Shown: one piece after another, positions 41,525 through 53,647 of the stretch
Layout of the letters: every line of letters begins with the position of its first letter
Position numbering within the stretch: the stretch's first letter is position 1
NCBI RefSeq assembly: GCF_004359525.2
Contig: NZ_SCWC02000001.1
Location: forward strand, 310,001 to 374,000
DNA from: Macrococcus equipercicus
GTDB lineage: Bacteria > Bacillota > Bacilli > Staphylococcales > Staphylococcaceae
Reading direction: 5' to 3'
Length of the DNA stretch: 64,000 nt
Notes under the pieces: model-generated
Seen by the model: only the letters and a program-made list of their open reading frames with translations
Databases searched by the model: none
What the model was told of the DNA's origin: nothing
Made by a program: the position numbers and the translations under genes

Positions 41525-42667
41525 ATGTTATCTCAACAGACAAGAGAAATCATTAAAGCGACTGTACCTGTACTGGAACAGCACGGTCAAGAAATTACGA
41601 CGGTTTTCTATGCTCATCTGTTTGAAGCGCATCCTGAGCTGCTCAATATTTTCAATAAGACAAATCAGCAGCAGGGCAGACAGCAGGCTGCGCTGGCCCA
41701 GACGGTACTAGCGGCAGCTAAGCACATCGACCACCTGGAAGCGATCGTGCCGAATGTCAATCAAATCGCCCATAAACATCGTGCGCTGCAGGTGAAAGCG
41801 GAACACTATCCAATTGTCGGCGAGCATTTAATCTATGCCATTAAAGAAGTTTTAGGAGATGCGGCGACGCCTGACATCATCGCGGCATGGACAGAAGCTT
41901 ACGGCGAGATTGCGGACGTCTTCATTCAAATGGAAAAAGCATTGTATGAAGAAGAAGAGTGGCATGACTTCAAACCGTTTAAAGTGACAGCAATCAAGCA
42001 GGAATCAGCATATATTAAGTCATTTACAGTCACACCGGTGAACGACATGAAGCTGAAACCTGTAGTGCCGGGTCAGTATATCACTGTAAAAGTACAGCCT
42101 GAAGATGAACAGAATGACATGCTGCGTCATTATTCCATCTGCACACACGATATAACAGACGGCATTCAATTCGCTGTTAAACGCGATGTCGCGGGCACTG
42201 AAAAAGGCATTGTCTCTAATTATCTGCACGACAAAGTCACAGTAGGCGATGAACTGCTGTTATCAGCACCGGCCGGTGAATTCACGTTGCAGCCTGCTGA
42301 CCAGCCGCTCGTCTTTTTAAGCGGCGGCGTCGGTATGACACCGCTTATGGCGATGCTTCAGTCATCAGCTGACAAGCAGGTGTCCTTCATCCATTCAGCG
42401 TACAACCGCGCAGAAGTACCGTTCAAAGATGAAATCACAGCCTTTCACGGTAAAGAAAACATCCAGTTCTACTTCAACTACTCTGAAGAAGCGGGTAGGT
42501 TGACAGCGGACAAACTGCGTCAAGTGATGACAGGCAATGAAGCGATCTATATGTGCGGCAGTGTCAGCTTCATGGAAAGTATGCTCGTTATTCTCGATGA
42601 ACTGGGCATCGACCGGACAAATATTCATTTTGAGCCTTTCGGTCCGAAGATGAGTATCACAGCTTAA
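41525..42667 (+). CDS. hmp: Flavohemoglobin (NO dioxygenase) Hmp
   Basis: A 380-residue cytoplasmic enzyme converting NO and O2 to nitrate with NAD(P)H. An N-terminal globin (about 1-138) has the proximal His in IAHKHRALQV near residue 85. The FAD domain carries RHYSIC near residue 204. The NAD domain has LSGGVGMTPLMAML near residue 268 and a C-terminal FEPFGP. Length is slightly below the usual 390-400. GGGGG sits eight bases before ATG 41525. Divergent from nsrR, with a matching operator over its start site, so NO-inducible expression is strongly expected. Confidence 0.95.
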   Translation: MLSQQTREIIKATVPVLEQHGQEITTVFYAHLFEAHPELLNIFNKTNQQQGRQQAALAQTVLAAAKHIDHLEAIVPNVNQIAHKHRALQVKAEHYPIVGEHLIYAIKEVLGDAATPDIIAAWTEAYGEIADVFIQMEKALYEEEEWHDFKPFKVTAIKQESAYIKSFTVTPVNDMKLKPVVPGQYITVKVQPEDEQNDMLRHYSICTHDITDGIQFAVKRDVAGTEKGIVSNYLHDKVTVGDELLLSAPAGEFTLQPADQPLVFLSGGVGMTPLMAMLQSSADKQVSFIHSAYNRAEVPFKDEITAFHGKENIQFYFNYSEEAGRLTADKLRQVMTGNEAIYMCGSVSFMESMLVILDELGIDRTNIHFEPFGPKMSITA

Positions 42668-42685
42668 TCCAGCGTTTACTACATG

Positions 42686-42718
42686 AAATGAGCCACCTGA
42701 TCAGGTGGCTCATTTTTT
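42686..42718. terminator. Palindromic terminator between hmp and folD
   Basis: A fully palindromic 30-bp sequence (42686-42715, centre TGATCA) followed by further T residues. It can fold in both transcripts and lies between convergent genes. Confidence 0.9.
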
Positions 42719-43576
42719 GGTGTGCCTTTGTTGTTTAGTGCGCTGTGCTGCAATGAGCGTATTGTTGAGGACCATCGTGATAGTCATCGGACCCACACCG
42801 CCAGGGACCGGTGTAATAGCGCCTGCGACTTCTTTGACGTCGTCGTAGAGCACATCGCCCTGCAGTCTGCCGTCTACAACAGTATTGCCGACATCGATAA
42901 CGACGGCCCCCGGTTTGACATCTTCTTTAGTGACAAGTCCCGGCTTACCGACAGCTGAAATAATGATGTCGGAACGCTTCAATGTCTCTTTTAAGAACCG
43001 GCTTCTTGAATGGAGCAGTGTCACGGTCGCATTGCTGTCAGTCAATAGCTTCGCAACAGGCTGACCGACAATATGACTGCGCCCGATGACAGCGACCTCT
43101 TGACCTGTGAGGTCACTGTCTGCATGTTTCAGCAGTTCCATGATGCCGAGTGGTGTACATGGAATAAATGTCTCCACTCCTGCATAGAGACGGCCGATAT
43201 TGACAGGATTGAAGCCGTCTACATCTTTTTCAGGTGCGATGGCCTCGAGTATATGCGTCTCATTGATCTGCTGAGGCAGCGGTACCTGGACAAGAATACC
43301 GTGAACAGTCGGATCCTCGTTTAACTTTCTGATCACTGTCAGTACGTCTTCTTCTGAAGTATCTTCAGCGAGTCTGATGATGTCTGATGACATACCTATT
43401 TTTTCAGCGGCCTTTTTCTTGGAAGTGACGTAGCTTAAGCTCGCCCCGTCATTACCGACGAGTACAACCGTTAAATTGGGAGTAATGCCTTCCGCTTGCA
43501 GCGCGGTTACTTCACTTTGTAAGTTCGCCTGGTAATCCTGAGCAATCTTCTTTCCGTCTAAAATTTTTGCAGTCAT
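42710..43576 (-). CDS. folD: Methylenetetrahydrofolate dehydrogenase/cyclohydrolase FolD
   Basis: A 288-residue bifunctional one-carbon enzyme making 10-formyl-THF, which PurN and PurH need. [13 protein letters not shown] near residue 49 carries the cyclohydrolase Lys and Tyr. [14 protein letters not shown] near residue 90, [14 protein letters not shown], and the NADP-site [16 protein letters not shown] near residue 162 follow. [18 protein letters not shown] is the C-terminal signature. GGAGG precedes ATG 43576. It is divergent from the purine operon; the shared control region contains a PurBox-like site, and folD belongs to the PurR regulon in related bacteria. Confidence 0.96.
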   Translation of the reverse strand: MTAKILDGKKIAQDYQANLQSEVTALQAEGITPNLTVVLVGNDGASLSYVTSKKKAAEKIGMSSDIIRLAEDTSEEDVLTVIRKLNEDPTVHGILVQVPLPQQINETHILEAIAPEKDVDGFNPVNIGRLYAGVETFIPCTPLGIMELLKHADSDLTGQEVAVIGRSHIVGQPVAKLLTDSNATVTLLHSRSRFLKETLKRSDIIISAVGKPGLVTKEDVKPGAVVIDVGNTVVDGRLQGDVLYDDVKEVAGAITPVPGGVGPMTITMVLNNTLIAAQRTKQQRHTKK

Positions 43577-43589
43577 TTATAATCCTCCT

Positions 43590-43723
43590 TATTTCGAACA
43601 TTTTTATTATATCACAACATAATTAAAGTCTAAATACGAACGAAAATCAAATTTTAATTTAAAAAATATAAAAATGTCCGTATATTCAATTGAAATCATA
43701 CTGGGATGTTGATATGCTATACA
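43590..43723. promoter_or_regulatory. folD/purE control region with PurBox-like sites
   Basis: ATTTCGAACATT (43591-43602) resembles the PurR box AWWWCCGAACWWT. A weaker CGAAC lies at 43637-43641, and an opposite-strand CGGAC-like site at about 43677. Candidate purE promoter: TTGAAA (43690-43695), 17 bases, TATGCT, or an extended TGC-TATACA at 43715-43723. The region after the promoter is too short for a guanine riboswitch. Confidence 0.4.
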
Positions 43724-43777
43724 AGTAATATATACTTTATCAAATGGCAACATCAAATGTATGGGAGCTGAAAATCA

Positions 43778-44260
43778 ATGAAAGTAGCTGTTGTTATGGG
43801 TTCGTCATCTGACTGGGAGACGATGAAAGAAGCCTGTATAATGCTCGACGATTTTAATATACCTTATGAGAAATCGGTCGTCTCTGCACATCGGACGCCT
43901 GTCGAGATGGTAACCTTTGCTCAGAATGCCAGACGAAATGATATTGATATCATTATTGCGGGTGCAGGCGGTGCGGCGCACCTGTCCGGCATGATTGCTT
44001 CACTGACAACGGTGCCGGTCATCGGCGTGCCGATTGAAACGAAAATCTTAAAAGGACTTGATTCGCTCTTGTCTATCGTGCAGATGCCGGGCGGGATACC
44101 GGTCGCAACGACAGCAATCGGTAAAGCAGGCGCGAAAAATGCAGGTATACTTGCAGCACGTATACTGAGCCTGAAAGACGAACGATTGATTGAAGCATTA
44201 GACAGTTATGAGCAGTCACTGGTCAGGAAAGTAGAGGCGATGCAGCATGAACTCAACTAA
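43778..44260 (+). CDS. purE: N5-carboxyaminoimidazole ribonucleotide mutase PurE
   Basis: A 160-residue class I PurE moving the carboxyl group of N5-CAIR to give CAIR. The phosphate/CO2 site [12 protein letters not shown] is near residue 9, SAHRTP near residue 40 holds the catalytic His, and [13 protein letters not shown] near residue 67 follows. It requires PurK, encoded next with a 14-base overlap. GGGAG precedes ATG 43778. First gene of the eleven-gene purine operon. Confidence 0.97.
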   Translation: MKVAVVMGSSSDWETMKEACIMLDDFNIPYEKSVVSAHRTPVEMVTFAQNARRNDIDIIIAGAGGAAHLSGMIASLTTVPVIGVPIETKILKGLDSLLSIVQMPGGIPVATTAIGKAGAKNAGILAARILSLKDERLIEALDSYEQSLVRKVEAMQHELN

Positions 44261-45359
44261 ACTCACTATCGGCAGCACAATCGGCATTATCGGCGGCGGC
44301 CAGCTCGGGAAGATGATGGCCCAGTCGGCACAGCGCATGGGCTTCAAGGTCGCTGTTCTTGATCCGGATGAGACTTGTCCCGCAAGATTTTCAGCGCATC
44401 ATTTCATTCATGCCTCTTACAATGATCTGACGGCACTGACGAAACTCGGCGAACTGTCTGACAGTGTGACTTATGAATTTGAGAACATTGATGGCGAAGC
44501 ACTCGCAGCCTTGACTGAGAACTATAACGTGCCGCAGGGGTCGGCAGCGGTGATCACACTGCAGAACAGGCTGTCAGAGAAAGATGCGGTGGCAGCAGCC
44601 GGCGCACAAGTCGTACCGTACGTTCCAGTCGATGACGCAGCAGCACTGGAGACAGCGGCAGAGCAGCTGGGCTTTCCCTTTATCCTGAAGACAGTTTTTG
44701 GCGGCTATGACGGTAAAGGTCAGTATGTGGTCAAAGCAGCTGAACAGCTTGAGTCAGCCCGTGAGTTCATCAGCAGTGGCCTCTGTGTCGCTGAGCAGAT
44801 GATTGATCTTCAGTCAGAAATATCGATTACAGCGACAGCTGCTGCAGACGGCAGTGTTGTATTTTTTCCGGTGCAGGAAAATGTGCACCGCAACCAAATA
44901 TTATACAGAACGACAGTCACAGGCACACATCGGCATCAGCAGAACGCCATCAATGAAGTGAAGAAGATCATGGCAGACATCAAACTCATCGGCACATTCA
45001 CAGTTGAGTTCTTCATCGATCAGGAGGACAAGCTATACGTCAATGAGATTGCACCGAGACCGCATAACTCAGGACATTATTCTATAGAAGCTTGTGATTA
45101 TTCCCAGTTTGACACCCATATATTAGCCGTCGCAGGATGGGGCCTGCCGGAGCAGATCACGCTGCATCAGCCTGCTGTGATGTATAATTTGCTCGGACAG
45201 GATCTGGATGTTATGGCGCATGTATTCAGCGAGCATCCAGAGTGGCATGTTCATGTGTATGGCAAGGAAGTGCGCAAGCATGACCGTAAGATGGGCCACG
45301 TCACTATTTTAACTACAGCCAATGACTACGAGACTATTTATGAGGAGCAGATGAAATGA
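44247..45359 (+). CDS. purK: N5-carboxyaminoimidazole ribonucleotide synthase PurK
   Basis: A 370-residue ATP-grasp enzyme carboxylating AIR with bicarbonate and [21 protein letters not shown] is near residue 14, [17 protein letters not shown] near residue 138 is the ATP-grasp loop, and [18 protein letters not shown] near residue 265 holds the metal and product site. It starts inside purE and overlaps purC by four bases (ATGA), so the three are translationally coupled. Confidence 0.97.
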   Translation: MNSTKLTIGSTIGIIGGGQLGKMMAQSAQRMGFKVAVLDPDETCPARFSAHHFIHASYNDLTALTKLGELSDSVTYEFENIDGEALAALTENYNVPQGSAAVITLQNRLSEKDAVAAAGAQVVPYVPVDDAAALETAAEQLGFPFILKTVFGGYDGKGQYVVKAAEQLESAREFISSGLCVAEQMIDLQSEISITATAAADGSVVFFPVQENVHRNQILYRTTVTGTHRHQQNAINEVKKIMADIKLIGTFTVEFFIDQEDKLYVNEIAPRPHNSGHYSIEACDYSQFDTHILAVAGWGLPEQITLHQPAVMYNLLGQDLDVMAHVFSEHPEWHVHVYGKEVRKHDRKMGHVTILTTANDYETIYEEQMK

Positions 45360-46057
45360 CTTTAGTCTATGAAGGGAAAGCAAAGCGTGTATTCACTACG
45401 GAAGAAGACGGGGTATACCGCATTGAATATAAGGATGAAGTGACAGCGGGCAACGGCGCTAAAAAAGACAGCATGGCGGGCAAAGGACGTCTGAATAACC
45501 TGATCACATCGAAATTTTTCGAAAAGCTGAATGAAGAAGGTTACGCGTCGCATTTCATCAGCAGGCTGTCAGAAACAGAGCAGCTTGTCAGAAAAGTTGA
45601 CATCATCCCACTGGAAGTAGTCGTCAGAAACAAGGCGGCAGGTTCGATTGTTAAACGTCTCGGCCTGACAAAAGGCCAGGCATTTGAAGTGCCGCTCGTT
45701 GAGTTCTACTATAAGAACGATGAACTGAACGACCCGATTATTACTGAGGATCATGTGAAGCTGCTCAACATTGCTGACGATGAAGAAATCAAAGCATTAA
45801 AAGAGCAGGCGCTGATTATTAACCGCATTTTAATCAGGCTGATGGAGCAGATGAACTTATCACTCATCGACTTTAAAATTGAGTTCGGCAAGGATAAGGA
45901 CGGAACTATTCTGCTTGCTGACGAAATTTCACCGGATACTTGCAGAATCTGGGATAAGGCGACAAATGAAAACTTTGACAAGGACGTCTACCGTGAAGAC
46001 ACAGGTTCACTGATTGATACGTATACCGCATTTTATAATAAACTGGAGGCTCTTTAA
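45356..46057 (+). CDS. purC: SAICAR synthase PurC
   Basis: A 233-residue enzyme joining aspartate to CAIR with [12 protein letters not shown] near residue 4 is the ATP site, [13 protein letters not shown] near residue 84 and [14 protein letters not shown] near residue 184 are the PurC signatures. Length is normal for Gram-positive PurC. Four-base overlap with purK; purS starts two bases after its stop. Confidence 0.97.
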   Translation: MTLVYEGKAKRVFTTEEDGVYRIEYKDEVTAGNGAKKDSMAGKGRLNNLITSKFFEKLNEEGYASHFISRLSETEQLVRKVDIIPLEVVVRNKAAGSIVKRLGLTKGQAFEVPLVEFYYKNDELNDPIITEDHVKLLNIADDEEIKALKEQALIINRILIRLMEQMNLSLIDFKIEFGKDKDGTILLADEISPDTCRIWDKATNENFDKDVYREDTGSLIDTYTAFYNKLEAL

Positions 46058-46059
46058 TA

Positions 46060-46320
46060 ATGAAAACGATTGAACTCTTTATAACTTTACAGCGTCAAGT
46101 ACTCGACACACAAGGTCAGACATTAACGCGTGCAGTCCATGATTTAGGCTATCCTGAGGTCAATGATATCCGTGTCGGTAAAGTACTTTACATGACAGTG
46201 GACGAGGCATCAGATGAAGCGGTGGATAACATTGTCAGAACATTGAGTGAGAAGTTATTTGCCAACACAGTCATTGAGGAATATTCGTACAATGTAATCG
46301 AGGCAGAGGAGACTAACTGA
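46060..46320 (+). CDS. purS: FGAM synthase subunit PurS
   Basis: An 86-residue small subunit of the three-part formylglycinamidine ribonucleotide synthase (PurS-PurQ-PurL) used by Gram-positives. The beta-alpha-beta protein includes [26 protein letters not shown], the conserved family segment. It bridges PurQ and PurL and helps ammonia channelling. GGAGG precedes the start, and its stop overlaps purQ by one base. Confidence 0.95.
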   Translation: MKTIELFITLQRQVLDTQGQTLTRAVHDLGYPEVNDIRVGKVLYMTVDEASDEAVDNIVRTLSEKLFANTVIEEYSYNVIEAEETN

Positions 46321-46979
46321 TGAGACTTGCGGTCATTGAATTTCCAGGTTCGAACTGTGACAGAGATATGCTGAATGCGGCGATAAACACTGGCATGGAA
46401 GCTGTTTATGTAGATTACAGAGAGACGTCGCTCGCTGGCTTTGACGGCGTATTGATACCCGGCGGTTTTTCATTCGGTGATTACTTGCGCTGCGGCGCGA
46501 TGGCACGTGTAGCTCCGGTTGTCAGTGAAGTGAAACGTCTGGCAGACGAGGGCAAACCTGTACTTGGTGTGTGCAACGGCTTTCAAATATTGACGGAAAT
46601 CGGATTATTACCCGGGGCATTACTTCATAACGAAAGTCACCGCTTTATCTGCAAGGATGAACATTTGAAGATCCGTAACACCACGAAGTTCACTCATCTT
46701 TATGAGGACAATGAAACAGTCGTCTATCCGATTGCGCATGGCGAAGGAAGTTATTACTGTTCACCGGAAACATTGACAGAGCTGAAAGACAATCAGCAGA
46801 TTGTACTGACTTATGCAGAAAATCCGAACGGCTCAGTAGAAGATATCGCAGGAATCGTCAATCGTGCAGGTAATGTCCTTGGGATGATGCCGCATCCGGA
46901 GCGCGCCATGGAGACACTGCTCGGGTCTGATGACGGCAGACGATTATTTCAATCTATTCTAGAAAGCTGGGGTAAGTAA
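46320..46979 (+). CDS. purQ: FGAM synthase glutaminase subunit PurQ
   Basis: A 219-residue class I glutamine amidotransferase giving ammonia to Pur[10 protein letters not shown] near residue 9, the nucleophile Cys in [11 protein letters not shown] near residue 83, and the His/Glu pair in PHPERAME near residue 190 are present. TGATG junction with purS; purL follows after one base. Confidence 0.97.
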   Translation: MRLAVIEFPGSNCDRDMLNAAINTGMEAVYVDYRETSLAGFDGVLIPGGFSFGDYLRCGAMARVAPVVSEVKRLADEGKPVLGVCNGFQILTEIGLLPGALLHNESHRFICKDEHLKIRNTTKFTHLYEDNETVVYPIAHGEGSYYCSPETLTELKDNQQIVLTYAENPNGSVEDIAGIVNRAGNVLGMMPHPERAMETLLGSDDGRRLFQSILESWGK

Positions 46980-46980
46980 T

Positions 46981-49155
46981 ATGGCTAAGTTTTTGGAACC
47001 AACAGCACAAGAGATCAAACTGAATCATGTTTATAGAGATATGGGACTGACAGACGAGGAATATGACAAAGTCTGTCATATTCTTGGCCGTCAGCCGAAC
47101 TATACAGAAATCGGTATTTTCTCTGTGATGTGGAGTGAACATTGTTCTTATAAGCATTCAAAGCCGTTGCTCAAGCAGTTTCCGACGACAGGAGACCGCG
47201 TGTTGATGGGACCAGGTGAAGGTGCAGGAGTTGTTGATATCGGTGATAATCAGGCGGTGGTCTTCAAAGTGGAATCTCATAATCACCCGAGCGCTATTGA
47301 GCCTTATCAAGGAGCAGCGACTGGTGTCGGCGGCATTATCCGTGATATTGTCTCAATCGGTGCCCGGCCAGTGCAGCTGCTCAACAGTCTCCGCTTCGGC
47401 GAACTGGACAGCAGACAGAATCAGCGGCTGTTCCAGGGGGTTGTCGCGGGTATTAGCGGCTACGGCAACTGCATCGGCATTCCGACAGTTGCCGGCGAGA
47501 TTGAGTTCGATTCGCGCTATGACGGCAACCCGCTGGTCAATGCGATGTGCGTTGGTATTATTGACCACGATAAAATCCAGAAAGGGACAGCAAAAGGCGC
47601 AGGCAATCCGGTTATTTATGTCGGTCTTAAGACCGGGAGAGACGGCATCCACGGAGCAACGTTTGCCTCTGAGGAGCTGAACGAATCATCTGAAGCCAAA
47701 CGCCCGTCTGTTCAGATTGGCGATCCTTTTGTCGGCAAGAAGCTGATGGAAGCGACTCTCGAAGCTATCACTTATCCTGAGCTTGTCGGTATTCAGGACA
47801 TGGGCGCTGCAGGACTGACATCATCTTCTTCTGAGATGGCTGCTAAAGGTGGTTCCGGTATGCATCTGACCCTGGAGAAAGTACCCGTCAGAGAAGCAGG
47901 TATTTCTCCTTATGAGATGATGCTGTCAGAGACACAGGAGCGGATGCTGCTCGTTGTTAAGAAAGGAACAGAACAGAAGTTTCTTGAGTTATTTGAGCAT
48001 CATGAGCTGGACAGTGCAGTCATTGGTGAAGTCACTGATACGGACCGTCTTGTACTGACTTATGACGATGAAGTATATGCAGATATTCCAGTGCAGCCGC
48101 TGTCTGACGAAGCACCGGTCTACGTGCTTGAAGGGACAGCGGTCCACCGCGAAGTGACACATGATTACAGCATGATTGATGCGGAAGAAACGCTGCTTCA
48201 GCTGCTGAGTCATCCGACGATGGCGTCTAAGTACTGGGCTTATTCCCAGTATGACCAGCAGGTCGGCGCCAACACGATCATCAAACCCGGCCTGTCAGCT
48301 GGTGTGACACGTGTTGAAGGAACAACAAAGGCGATTGCCTCGACGATTGACGGTGAAGCACGCTATGTCTTCAGCAGCCCGTATAACGGCGGTAAGATGG
48401 TTGTCGCAGAAGCATACCGTAACTTGATTGCAGTCGGCAGTGAGCCGCTGGCGATGACTGACTGTCTGAACTACGGGAGTCCGGAAAAACCTGAGATTTA
48501 TCACCAGCTTGCAGAATCAACGCGCGGCATGGCAGATGCCTGCCGTGTGCTGAATACACCGGTTGTATCAGGTAACGTCAGTCTGTACAACGAAACAAAG
48601 GGCGATGCTATTTTTCCGACACCAGTTGTCGGTATGGTCGGACTGATTGACGACATCAGTTTTCTGCATCATTACCATCCGACAGCCGGCGAGAATATTT
48701 ATCTGCTGGGTGAGACAAATGACGACTTCGGCGGTTCCCAGCTTGAGAAGCTGCTGTATGACGACGTTGCAGAACAGGAAGAGACAATTGACCTTGAACA
48801 GGAAGTGACGCGCGGTCAAGCAGTCCGTGACGCGATCCGTGCGGGCAGTGTATCCCATGCCCAGTCACCTGGTAAAGGAGGCCTTGCTGTTAAACTGGCG
48901 CAGCTTGCTGCCTACTTTGAGACAGGTATTGACGTGACTGTTGAATTATCAGCTGCGCAGCTCTTTTCAGAAACACCGGGACGCTATATTTTAATCGCAA
49001 AAGAGCAGCCGGTTGAAGGTGCAGTGAAAATCGGTACATTTGGTATTGAACAGCTGACGATCAACTATAACGGCGGCACGATTAATTATGACGTCAAAAT
49101 GATCAGTGAGACATGGAAAGGGGCTGTTTCAACATGTATGACATCCGCGGTCTAA
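46981..49155 (+). CDS. purL: FGAM synthase large subunit PurL
   Basis: A 724-residue ATP-dependent synthase converting FGAR to FGAM. It is the short PurL type that needs separate PurS and Pur[13 protein letters not shown] near residue 49 is the conserved substrate/ATP region, with [27 protein letters not shown] near residue 90 and [20 protein letters not shown] near residue 270. The 3' end overlaps the purF start by 22 bases. Confidence 0.97.
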   Translation: MAKFLEPTAQEIKLNHVYRDMGLTDEEYDKVCHILGRQPNYTEIGIFSVMWSEHCSYKHSKPLLKQFPTTGDRVLMGPGEGAGVVDIGDNQAVVFKVESHNHPSAIEPYQGAATGVGGIIRDIVSIGARPVQLLNSLRFGELDSRQNQRLFQGVVAGISGYGNCIGIPTVAGEIEFDSRYDGNPLVNAMCVGIIDHDKIQKGTAKGAGNPVIYVGLKTGRDGIHGATFASEELNESSEAKRPSVQIGDPFVGKKLMEATLEAITYPELVGIQDMGAAGLTSSSSEMAAKGGSGMHLTLEKVPVREAGISPYEMMLSETQERMLLVVKKGTEQKFLELFEHHELDSAVIGEVTDTDRLVLTYDDEVYADIPVQPLSDEAPVYVLEGTAVHREVTHDYSMIDAEETLLQLLSHPTMASKYWAYSQYDQQVGANTIIKPGLSAGVTRVEGTTKAIASTIDGEARYVFSSPYNGGKMVVAEAYRNLIAVGSEPLAMTDCLNYGSPEKPEIYHQLAESTRGMADACRVLNTPVVSGNVSLYNETKGDAIFPTPVVGMVGLIDDISFLHHYHPTAGENIYLLGETNDDFGGSQLEKLLYDDVAEQEETIDLEQEVTRGQAVRDAIRAGSVSHAQSPGKGGLAVKLAQLAAYFETGIDVTVELSAAQLFSETPGRYILIAKEQPVEGAVKIGTFGIEQLTINYNGGTINYDVKMISETWKGAVSTCMTSAV

Positions 49156-50552
49156 ATGAAGAATGCGGCGTGTTCGGCATATGGAATCATCCTCAGGCAG
49201 CACAGCTCACTTATATGGCGCTGCATAGTCTGCAGCACCGGGGACAGGAAGGGGCAGGCATTGTCTGCTCAAACGGCGAAAATATTTTCGGCGCACGCGG
49301 CATGGGTCTACTGCCCGATGCAATCAGCCAGATTCAGCTTGAATCGCTGTCAGGTTACACAAACGCGATCGGACATGTCCGTTATGCGACGACCGGTGCG
49401 TCTGAGCTCTCCAATGTGCAGCCTTTTATATTCAAGCATTCAAAAGGAGACCTTGGTCTTGCCCATAACGGTAACTTGACCAACGCCCGTCAAATCAGAC
49501 TGGCGCTGGAAGATGCAGGATCGATATTCCAGACATCAAGCGATTCTGAAGTGCTGGGGCATCTGCTGCTGAAAGCACGGTCAGCGAGCGAGACTGCGAA
49601 TTTAAAGGCGGCACTTAACATGATTAAAGGGGCTTTCGCCTTTTTAGTACTGCGGAAGGATAGTCTCTCTGCAGCGCTGGATAACCACGGGGTGCGTCCG
49701 TTAATGCTCGGCATGGTGGACGGCGCTTACTGCGTGGCAAGCGAAACGTGCGCTTTCAATGCTATCGGTGCGACGTATATTCGTGATGTCCGGCCGGGTG
49801 AAGTGCTGACGTTCACTAACGACGGGCTTGTCGAAGATAATTACTCGCAGTATAGAGACAGTAAACTATGCTCGATGGAATACGTCTATTTTGCAAGACC
49901 AGATTCAGAGTTCAACAGGCATTCCGTCTATAATGTCAGAAAAGCACTTGGCGAGCAGTTAGCGAGAGAGATGTCCGTAGATGCCGATGTCGTCATCGGC
50001 GTGCCGGATTCATCACTGCAGGCTGCGATGGGGTTCTCGGACTATTCAGGCATCCCGAATGAACAGGGTCTGCTGAAAAACCGTTATATCGGCCGGACCT
50101 TTATCACACCGAACCAGGAGATGCGGGAACGTGCTGTACGGATGAAACATGCACCGATCCGTGATGTCATCGCAGGAAAACGTGTCATTGTCATCGATGA
50201 CTCCATCGTCCGTGGAACGACGAGCAAGTACATCGTCAAAGCTCTGAGAAATGCCGGCGCAAAAGAAGTGCATATGGGCATCTCATCACCCCCGCTTAAG
50301 CATCCATGCTACTACGGCATTGACGTATCCACTCACGCAGAGCTGATTGCCGCTTATCAGTCAGTCGAAGCAATAAGAGCAGAGATTGAAGTCGACTCAC
50401 TCAGCTATTTATCTGTCGAAGGAATGCACGACGTTTACCGGAGACACGGCTCACATGGTGAATGTGATGCCTGCTTCACGGGGAATTATCCGGTTGAAAT
50501 TGTGGATCATCTGCTGCCGGAAGAAAAAGAAAAGAAGACGAAAGGGGTATAG
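49134..50552 (+). CDS. purF: Amidophosphoribosyltransferase PurF
   Basis: A 472-residue enzyme forming phosphoribosylamine from PRPP and glutamine. The first ten residues ([10 protein letters not shown]) look like a propeptide cleaved to expose the nucleophile Cys11 in CGVFGIW, as in Bacillus Pur[13 protein letters not shown] is near residue 35. The PRPP motif [18 protein letters not shown] is near residue 350. C-terminal cysteines (Cys near 245, and CDACF) are consistent with an Fe-S cluster. ATG 49134 has AAAGGGG 12 bases upstream; the upstream frame to 49113 would bury the catalytic Cys. Confidence 0.96.
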   Translation: MYDIRGLNEECGVFGIWNHPQAAQLTYMALHSLQHRGQEGAGIVCSNGENIFGARGMGLLPDAISQIQLESLSGYTNAIGHVRYATTGASELSNVQPFIFKHSKGDLGLAHNGNLTNARQIRLALEDAGSIFQTSSDSEVLGHLLLKARSASETANLKAALNMIKGAFAFLVLRKDSLSAALDNHGVRPLMLGMVDGAYCVASETCAFNAIGATYIRDVRPGEVLTFTNDGLVEDNYSQYRDSKLCSMEYVYFARPDSEFNRHSVYNVRKALGEQLAREMSVDADVVIGVPDSSLQAAMGFSDYSGIPNEQGLLKNRYIGRTFITPNQEMRERAVRMKHAPIRDVIAGKRVIVIDDSIVRGTTSKYIVKALRNAGAKEVHMGISSPPLKHPCYYGIDVSTHAELIAAYQSVEAIRAEIEVDSLSYLSVEGMHDVYRRHGSHGECDACFTGNYPVEIVDHLLPEEKEKKTKGV

Positions 50553-50554
50553 CG

Positions 50555-51580
50555 ATGTCTGAAGCATACAAAGCGTCAGGAGTCGATATCCATGCTGGAT
50601 ATGAGGCTGTGGAACGGATGAAAAAGCATGTCGCGCGCACGATGCGTCCTGAAGTGCTGGGAGGACTTGGAGGATTTGGTGCAGCGTTTGATCTCTCAGC
50701 GCTGAACATGACGTCACCGGTGCTTGTCTCTGGAACGGACGGTGTCGGGACGAAGCTTCGGCTCGCGATTGATTATAGTAAGCACGATACGATAGGGATT
50801 GACGCTGTTGCCATGTGCGTCAACGACATACTGACAACCGGTGCGCTGCCTATTTATTTTCTTGATTATTTAGCGCTTCACTCAGTAGATCCGGTAGTGG
50901 TGGAGCAGATTGTCAAAGGGGTTGCTGATGGCTGCAGTCAGTCGGAATGTGCGCTCATCGGCGGCGAAACAGCAGAAATGGGAGAAATGTATCATCCAGG
51001 GGACTATGATATCGCAGGATTTGCTGTCGGTGCGGTTGAAAAAAGTGATTATATTACCGGTGCAGCGATTACAGCAGGAGATGTCATTATCGGCCTGCCA
51101 TCAAGTGGTATTCATTCTAACGGCTACAGTCTTGTCCGTAAAATCATTCATGACTCAACAGCTGACCTTTCACAGAAGTTCGGCGACCGGACACTGCTTG
51201 ATGTACTGATTGAACCGACCCGCATTTATGTGAAGCCGGTGAAGGCACTGCTCGCGGCACATTCCATTAAAGGGATGTGCCACATTACAGGCGGCGGCTT
51301 CATCGAAAATATACCGAGAGTGCTGCCGGATAAACTCGCTGCAGTGATTGATGTCACGTCCTATCCGTGCCCGCCTGTCTTTGACTGGCTGCAGAAAGAG
51401 GGCGGACTGGACCGCGCTGAGATGTATAATGTCTTTAATATGGGCATCGGCTTCTGCATCATTGCAGCTCATGAAGAAAGTGAAGCCATCATTCAGTCAC
51501 TGAACGATGCAGGCGAACAGGCGTTTGTCATCGGTACGATTAAAGAACAGCAGTGCCCGATAGAACTGACGGGGGTATAG
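50555..51580 (+). CDS. purM: AIR synthase PurM
   Basis: A 341-residue PurM-fold enzyme closing FGAM to AIR with [38 protein letters not shown] (residues about 55-90) is the hallmark metal/ATP segment; [11 protein letters not shown] near residue 132 and [16 protein letters not shown] near residue 247 follow. It starts two bases after purF and ends one base before purN. Confidence 0.97.
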   Translation: MSEAYKASGVDIHAGYEAVERMKKHVARTMRPEVLGGLGGFGAAFDLSALNMTSPVLVSGTDGVGTKLRLAIDYSKHDTIGIDAVAMCVNDILTTGALPIYFLDYLALHSVDPVVVEQIVKGVADGCSQSECALIGGETAEMGEMYHPGDYDIAGFAVGAVEKSDYITGAAITAGDVIIGLPSSGIHSNGYSLVRKIIHDSTADLSQKFGDRTLLDVLIEPTRIYVKPVKALLAAHSIKGMCHITGGGFIENIPRVLPDKLAAVIDVTSYPCPPVFDWLQKEGGLDRAEMYNVFNMGIGFCIIAAHEESEAIIQSLNDAGEQAFVIGTIKEQQCPIELTGV

Positions 51581-51581
51581 C

Positions 51582-52148
51582 ATGAAGAACATCGCGATTT
51601 TTGCCTCAGGTAACGGCTCGAACTTTGAAAAAATTATGGAGAACATAGAAGTCGGCTATTTAGACCATATTCATGTCACCGGTCTTTATACCGATCAGCA
51701 GGACGCCTTCGCAATCGAACGTGCCCGCAGATTCCGTCTGCCGGTTCATGTCTTCAATATGAAGCGCTATGATAATAAAGAGCATTATGAGACGGCCATC
51801 TTAAAGCAGCTGCACCGCGATAAAGTGGAGTGGCTCGTGCTTGCAGGTTATATGAAACTAGTCGGTCCGACGCTGCTTAATGCCTATGCAGACCAGATCA
51901 TCAATATCCATCCGTCCATTCTGCCGAGTTTTCCCGGGAAAAATGCAGTCGGCCAGGCGCTCCGCTACGGCTGCCGTGTGAGCGGCGCGACCGTCCACTA
52001 TGTTGACAGCGGAATGGACACCGGGAAAATTATCGACCAGATGAGCTGCCCGATCTATCCGGATGATACGGAGGAGACATTGCAGCTCAGAATACAGAAC
52101 CTGGAATATGAACTATATCCGAGAGTTATCAAGACTATTATTTCCTAA
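51582..52148 (+). CDS. purN: GAR transformylase PurN
   Basis: A 188-residue formyltransferase adding the formyl group of 10-formyl-THF to [16 protein letters not shown] near residue 7, [13 protein letters not shown] near residue 87, [12 protein letters not shown] near residue 107 with catalytic Asn and His, and the Asp in [10 protein letters not shown] near residue 140 are present. Dependent on FolD product; sits between purM and purH. Confidence 0.96.
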   Translation: MKNIAIFASGNGSNFEKIMENIEVGYLDHIHVTGLYTDQQDAFAIERARRFRLPVHVFNMKRYDNKEHYETAILKQLHRDKVEWLVLAGYMKLVGPTLLNAYADQIINIHPSILPSFPGKNAVGQALRYGCRVSGATVHYVDSGMDTGKIIDQMSCPIYPDDTEETLQLRIQNLEYELYPRVIKTIIS

Positions 52149-52158
52149 GGAGTTTATC

Positions 52159-53637
52159 ATGAAAAAAGCATTGTTAAGCGTTTCAGACAAAACAGGGATT
52201 GTCGAATTTGCGAAAGAGCTGAGCGCTCTTGATTATGAGCTCTATTCAACCGGCGGTACAAAGAAGACTTTAGAAGCCCATGACGTAGCTGTCAAATCAG
52301 TGAGCGAGCTGACACAGTTTCCGGAGATTATGGACGGCCGTGTCAAAACACTGCATCCGCATATTCACGGCGGCATACTTGCAGACAGAGATGTGCCGGA
52401 ACACCTGGAAGCTTTAAATGAACTCGGCATAGAGCTGATAGATTTAGTAGTCGTCAATCTTTATCCGTTCGAACAGACTGTGGCACGTCCTGATGTGACA
52501 GAAGAAGAAGCCATTGAAAACATCGATATCGGCGGGCCGACCATGCTCCGTGCGAGTGCGAAAAATTTCAAGCACGTGCTGACAGTTGTCGATCCCGCTG
52601 ACTACGCTGCAGTGATTGATAAGATCAAGCATGATCAAGCTGACTATCAGTTCAGAAAATCACTCATGCTCAAAGTGTTCGATCATACGAATCATTATGA
52701 CGCAGCTATCGTCAATTTCTTCTCTAATAAAGTCACGACACTCAGATACGGCGAAAACCCTCAGCAGGCAGCCCGTTTCGTGAAAACTTCAGCTGCCCCG
52801 AATACAATCGCCGGTGCACGTCAGCTGCACGGCAAGGCATTAAGCTACAATAACATTAAAGATGCCGACGCAGCACTGCAGCTGGTCAAACAGTTCAGCG
52901 TGCCGGCAGCAGTAGCAGTGAAGCATATGAATCCTTGCGGCGTCGGTACAGGTGAAACCATCGCCGAGGCGTTTCAGCATGCCTATGAAGCGGATGACCA
53001 GTCGATATTCGGCGGCATTGTCAGTCTGAACAAAGAAGTCGACAAAGAAACAGCAGAGCAGCTGAAAGCAATCTTTCTGGAAGTGGTCATTGCACCTTCG
53101 TATTCGTCTGAAGCACTTGAGCTGCTCACTCAGAAGAAGAACATCCGTCTGCTGGAAGTACAGATGCACGGCGACGAAGAAACTGAAGAGTTTGTCTCGG
53201 TATCGGGCGGCTATTTAGTGCAGGATAAAGATCAAAAAGTATTATCTCCGGATGAGATGACAGTTGTGACAAAAGCACAGCCGACCGCTGAGCAGTGGCA
53301 GGCAATTGAACTTGGATGGACAGTTGTCAAGAGCGTCAAAAGCAATGCCATTGTACTTGCAAACGATAAACATACGGTCGGTATCGGCGCCGGCCAGATG
53401 AACAGAGTCGGCTCTGCAAAGATTGCGATCGAACGTGCGGCAGCCATTGATGACCACGTCATTATGGCGTCAGACGGATTTTTCCCGATGAGTGACACAG
53501 TGGAAACAGCAGCACTCGCAGGCATCACATGCATCGTGCAGCCGGGCGGCTCTATTAAGGACCAGGAATCTATTGATATGGCTGATAAACACGGCATTGC
53601 AATGGTAATGACCGGCATGCGTCATTTCAAACATTAG
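52159..53637 (+). CDS. purH: Bifunctional AICAR transformylase/IMP cyclohydrolase PurH
   Basis: A 492-residue enzyme for the last two steps to IMP. The N-terminal MGS-like cyclohydrolase domain ([12 protein letters not shown] near residue 7, [23 protein letters not shown]) is followed by the transformylase domain ([13 protein letters not shown] near residue 198, KHMNPCGVG near residue 255 with the catalytic Lys-His, SDGFFPMSD near residue 437). ATG 52159 is preceded by TAAGGAG; the longer frame to 52063 is inside purN and rejected. Confidence 0.97.
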   Translation: MKKALLSVSDKTGIVEFAKELSALDYELYSTGGTKKTLEAHDVAVKSVSELTQFPEIMDGRVKTLHPHIHGGILADRDVPEHLEALNELGIELIDLVVVNLYPFEQTVARPDVTEEEAIENIDIGGPTMLRASAKNFKHVLTVVDPADYAAVIDKIKHDQADYQFRKSLMLKVFDHTNHYDAAIVNFFSNKVTTLRYGENPQQAARFVKTSAAPNTIAGARQLHGKALSYNNIKDADAALQLVKQFSVPAAVAVKHMNPCGVGTGETIAEAFQHAYEADDQSIFGGIVSLNKEVDKETAEQLKAIFLEVVIAPSYSSEALELLTQKKNIRLLEVQMHGDEETEEFVSVSGGYLVQDKDQKVLSPDEMTVVTKAQPTAEQWQAIELGWTVVKSVKSNAIVLANDKHTVGIGAGQMNRVGSAKIAIERAAAIDDHVIMASDGFFPMSDTVETAALAGITCIVQPGGSIKDQESIDMADKHGIAMVMTGMRHFKH

Positions 53638-53647
53638 GAGGAAGTTG

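Noticed and set aside
43700-43777. Guanine riboswitch upstream of purE, as in B. subtilis
   Set aside because: The interval between candidate promoter and purE is too short and shows no purine-aptamer features.
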